This document shows, piece by piece, positions 61,242 through 64,000 of a DNA stretch of 64,000 nt. Under the pieces are notes generated by a model. It saw only the letters and a list, made by a program, of their open reading frames with translations, ran no database searches and had not been told where the DNA came from. The DNA comes from Limobrevibacterium gyesilva. Its GTDB lineage: Bacteria > Pseudomonadota > Alphaproteobacteria > Acetobacterales > Acetobacteraceae. A program made the position numbers and the translations under genes. How positions within the stretch are numbered: position 1 is the stretch's first letter; each line of letters opens with the position of its first letter. The stretch is from the NCBI RefSeq assembly GCF_025989185.1, contig NZ_JAPDNT010000026.1, positions 1 to 64,000 on the forward strand, in the 5' to 3' direction.

Positions 61242-62195
61242 TCCATGCAATGCCAGGCGCGCGAGATGCCGGGGGCTCGCGGCCCTGGCGCCGTGCCCCG
61301 CGCGGAGAGCCAGGCTGGCTGCCCGCCAATACGCCGGAAGGCTGGTTCGCGACGCATTGTACAGATAGCCGTCGAGGGCCGTCGAGAACGCTTCCCGCAG
61401 CGCCGCGGACTGTGCGGCCGACAAGCCCGGCCACTCGGTCATCTTGGCCAGCGACAGCGCGGTGCCACGGCAGAAGGCCAGCTTGTGGCGTTCGTGCGAC
61501 AGGTTGTCGTCGTGCACGCGCTTGTGCGTCACCACATCGCGCGAGAACACGAAACGACCCGTGAGCGCGAGGCGCAGGAAGAAATCCGTGTCCTCGCACT
61601 GCATCATCGTCTCGTCGAACAAGCCCGCGGCGAGCGCCGCCTCGCGCCGGAACAGGCAGGCGGAGGTGCCGAACACGCCGTTGCGCAGCAGGGCCGTGAA
61701 CATGCCCTCGCCGAGCGTGAAGCAGCCCGGCGCGATCGCGGTGGCCGGCAGTGCCGCCACCCCGCTGACGGCGAAGAAGCTCTCGACCAGCATCGCCGCA
61801 TCGTCAAAGGCGCTCTGGCCTTTGAAGACGGTGGAGTCTCCGAAGCCGAGTACCGCGTCCTTCGCCGCGTCCAACGCCCGCAGCAGCGTCGCGTGATGGC
61901 CGGGTGCCAGGATGTCGTCGGCGTCCAGCAGGGCGATGCAGGCGGCGCTGCTTTGCCGGATCGCCGTGTTGCGGGCCGCCGACGGTCCGCGCGGACCGGC
62001 GTTGCGCAGCACCTGGATGGCAATCCGGTCACGCAACTCGGCCGCGCAGGCCTGCGCCACGGCGATTGTGTCGTCGGTGCTGGCATCGTCGACGACAGTG
62101 ACCTGCCCGGGGCGAACGGTCTGTGCCGCCACGCAGTGCAGGGTTTCCCGCAGGAAGCGGGCGGCATTGTACGCGGGAATGACGACTTCGATCAT
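61233..62195 (-). CDS. family 2 glycosyltransferase
   Basis: A 320-residue GT-A enzyme. MIEVVIPAYNAARFLRETL is the classical start, VVDDASTDDT (residues 34-43) binds the nucleotide, LLDADDILAPGHH has the DXD-type motif near 90, and QCEDTDFFLRLALTGRFVF supplies the ED region with the catalytic base. It probably acts on the same lipid-linked intermediate as the neighbouring GT4. Its stop lies in a 13-bp tandem repeat. It is divergent from the GT39 gene at 62448, with 252 bp between, AT-rich near 62340-62440. Confidence 0.92.
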   Translation of the reverse strand: MIEVVIPAYNAARFLRETLHCVAAQTVRPGQVTVVDDASTDDTIAVAQACAAELRDRIAIQVLRNAGPRGPSAARNTAIRQSSAACIALLDADDILAPGHHATLLRALDAAKDAVLGFGDSTVFKGQSAFDDAAMLVESFFAVSGVAALPATAIAPGCFTLGEGMFTALLRNGVFGTSACLFRREAALAAGLFDETMMQCEDTDFFLRLALTGRFVFSRDVVTHKRVHDDNLSHERHKLAFCRGTALSLAKMTEWPGLSAAQSAALREAFSTALDGYLYNASRTSLPAYWRAASLALRAGHGARAASPRHLARLALHGFL

Positions 62196-62447
62196 ATCGA
62201 GGACCCTTGCGGCGATCCGCGCGTTCCGCGCCGCCGCCGATCATGGCAGGTGACACCGGTATGCCGGCGTCCGGCGCCGGGGGCCAGCCATTATCGCGAT
62301 CGCACCGCCCGGCCTGGCGGCGCCGCATCCGGAGCAATCCGTAATTGCAAAATACGAATTAAATATTCTGTAAGTTGCGCTGAATGTTGCGATTCGATTG
62401 TGCTCTCGCTTGTCATTCTACAATTCGTGAAACGAGAAACACGACTT

Positions 62448-64000
62448 ATGGCCCTCAACGGATCTTCGGCCAGGGGCGTCGGCACTCCCTCGGCGGGAAG
62501 CGGGCTCCGGCCGATCGGCCTGGCCGAGCTTGCGACCGCGGTTCTCGTGCTGCTTGGATTCGTCGTCCTGCTGCAGATCCATGACGGCGCATACGCGGCG
62601 GATTTCGATTTCGATGCGGATTCGCATTATGTTTCCGGGCTGATGATCCACGACTTCATCACCTCGCTGCGGCTGCAGTCGCCCCTCGCGTTCCTGAAGA
62701 ATTTCCACAGCCATTACCCGATCATCGGCATCGGGCACTGGGGGCCGCTCTACTACGTCGTCGAGGGCCTCTGGATGATCCCGTTCTCGACCGGGATCGT
62801 CTCGGTGCTGATGCTGTCGGCCGTCGTCACCGCGGCCACGGCCGCCATCACCTACAAGCTCGCCGCCGAACGCTTCGGCCGCCTTGCCGGGATCGCCACG
62901 GCGCTGATCTTCGCTGCCGCCCCGGTCATCCGAGAGAGCAGCAACGCAGTGATGCTCGATGGCGCCATTGCATTGCTGTGCGTCGGTGCGGCGCTCGCCT
63001 ACATCGCCTATCTCAGCTCCGGCCGGGCGCTCCATTCGGTCCTGTTTGGTCTGATCGCGGCGGCGGCCATGCTGATCAAGGGCAATGCTGCCTGCCTTGC
63101 CCTGCTGCCGCCCTTCGCCGTCCTGATCGGGCGGCGCTTCGATCTGCTCCACAGGCCCTCGTTCTGGATCCCGGTTCCGGTCGTCGCCACCCTGGCAGGA
63201 CCGTGGGTGCTGTTCACCTACGGGCAGGTCGCCCAGGGTTTCCGCTATAGCTGGGGACTGACCTATCTGGGTCTCGCGACGGCCTATAACGGCCACGCAT
63301 TGATGGTCGTCCTGGGTGGGGCCGTGGTGGCGTTGGGCACCGCCGGCTTCGCCTGCGTCGCCCTGGGGCGGCGGATCTGGCAACATGATAACGGCCTCGT
63401 CGGCCTGGCATCGCTGCTGGCTGCGGTCTGGGTGTTCCAGTCGGTCATGCCCGCGGCGTTCCAGGACCGCTATCTGATGCCGATGCTGCCGCCCCTGCTG
63501 ATTCTCGCCCTCGTGCCCGTCCAGGCCGTGGCCGCGTGGTTTGCCGCGAAAGCCGGCGCGGAGCGGGCGTTACTGCGCGACCCTCGGCGGATGATGGCCG
63601 CGGCATCGGTCATCCTGGCCGGCACCTTCGCGCTCGGCACGCGCGCCATCGAACCCCCGCCGGATTTCGGCTTCCGGAGAGCGGCGCAGCAGGTCTGGGC
63701 GAACCGGATCAGCACCAACCCGTCGGTGCTGATCGGTGCCGAGCGGGAAGGGTCGGCGATCGCGGCGCTGGCCATGGCCGATCCGCACCGGCCGAGCCTG
63801 TTCGCGGTGCGCGGCTCCCGGTTGCTGGGCGGCGGCGGCTACAACCAGCAGGACTACGCCCCCCGCTTCGCCACCGCGCGGGAAGTGATGGCGGCGATCG
63901 ACGAATACGCGATTCCGCTGGTGCTGCTGCGCGTCACCGGGCGCGCCGGCGAATGGCAGCATCTGCGCCAGCTCGCCGAGGCGCAGGCGCTGTATCCGGA
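62448..64000 (+). CDS. GT39-type membrane glycosyltransferase, main part (continues at 1-153)
   Basis: From ATG 62448 the frame stays open to the window end (517 codons plus two bases) and, joined through the 17-bp terminal overlap, continues to the stop at 151-153, about 562 residues in all. The first membrane helix is followed by a periplasmic loop FDFDADSHYVSGLMIHDF (about 53-70) carrying the acidic residues of GT39-like enzymes. About ten helices end near residue 390, then a soluble periplasmic domain (VLIGAEREGSAIAAL, AIPLVLLRVTG). It should use a polyprenyl-phospho-sugar donor. It precedes the genes at 308 and 559. Confidence 0.85.
   Translation, partial: MALNGSSARGVGTPSAGSGLRPIGLAELATAVLVLLGFVVLLQIHDGAYAADFDFDADSHYVSGLMIHDFITSLRLQSPLAFLKNFHSHYPIIGIGHWGPLYYVVEGLWMIPFSTGIVSVLMLSAVVTAATAAITYKLAAERFGRLAGIATALIFAAAPVIRESSNAVMLDGAIALLCVGAALAYIAYLSSGRALHSVLFGLIAAAAMLIKGNAACLALLPPFAVLIGRRFDLLHRPSFWIPVPVVATLAGPWVLFTYGQVAQGFRYSWGLTYLGLATAYNGHALMVVLGGAVVALGTAGFACVALGRRIWQHDNGLVGLASLLAAVWVFQSVMPAAFQDRYLMPMLPPLLILALVPVQAVAAWFAAKAGAERALLRDPRRMMAAASVILAGTFALGTRAIEPPPDFGFRRAAQQVWANRISTNPSVLIGAEREGSAIAALAMADPHRPSLFAVRGSRLLGGGGYNQQDYAPRFATAREVMAAIDEYAIPLVLLRVTGRAGEWQHLRQLAEAQALYP

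Overview
This window looks like one complete circular plasmid of about 63,983 bp, read once round. Bases 1-17 are identical to bases 63,984-64,000. One reading frame, a GT39-type membrane glycosyltransferase, runs off the right end and continues in the same frame from base 1 to a stop at 151-153. Base composition is GC-rich throughout. Gene content (XrtA/PEP-CTERM exopolysaccharide genes, a RepA/ParA/ribbon-helix-helix backbone, a DUF1612-type plasmid protein) suggests an alphaproteobacterium, plausibly Acetobacteraceae or Rhodospirillales; that placement is inference.

Backbone (about 16.4-29.4 kb): a ribbon-helix-helix partition protein and ParA (16428-17383, minus), then RepA (minus) with six copies of an iteron (core GTCGGTAGAGTCC), an AT-rich segment and a DnaA box (17.47-18.81 kb). 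UDP-glucose dehydrogenase and a WGR-domain protein follow. Next come a cassette of type II dehydroquinase, MFS transporter, Gfo/Idh/MocA dehydrogenase and TetR regulator (20.66-24.40 kb), a hydrolase/ABM-monooxygenase pair, a CcdA/CcdB addiction module, a serine recombinase and the DUF1612/HTH protein. I saw no relaxase, type IV secretion gene, transposase or CRISPR array.

Polysaccharide region (29.5 kb through the junction to 16.4 kb). The core is a nearly complete XrtA system: PrsT, PrsR and PrsK, the TIGR03013 sugar transferase, then the plus-strand operon of export protein, chain-length protein, tyrosine kinase, outer-membrane protein, ATPase, deacetylase, FemAB protein, TIGR03087 glycosyltransferase and an exosortase fused to an EpsI domain (41.7-52.9 kb). 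Around it lie further glycosyltransferases (GT2, GT4, GT39), two Wzx-type flippases, two acyltransferases, two more FemAB/BcsL-like proteins, a YdcF protein, an O-antigen ligase-like protein, a beta-helix protein, a DprE1-like oxidase with a HAD-UbiA prenyltransferase, and an oxidoreductase-epimerase fusion. Together these could make sugar precursors, prime and assemble a repeat unit, flip it, polymerise, modify and export it. No PEP-CTERM substrate was recognised here, so exosortase substrates are presumably encoded elsewhere.

The most unusual signal is a family of eight short arrays of tandem 8-bp units (core TACG, often TACGT) at 16.72, 17.40, 20.58, 24.62, 26.49, 27.22, 31.16 and 36.19 kb. 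Two lie directly in front of the two partition genes; the others sit at or near module boundaries or gene ends, and one is inside a glycosyltransferase gene where it forces codons such as TTA that are rare in this GC-rich DNA. They look like dispersed binding sites for the plasmid's ribbon-helix-helix protein. Other notable items are a tRNA-Val-like gene ahead of the export operon and a likely partition-flippase transcription unit.
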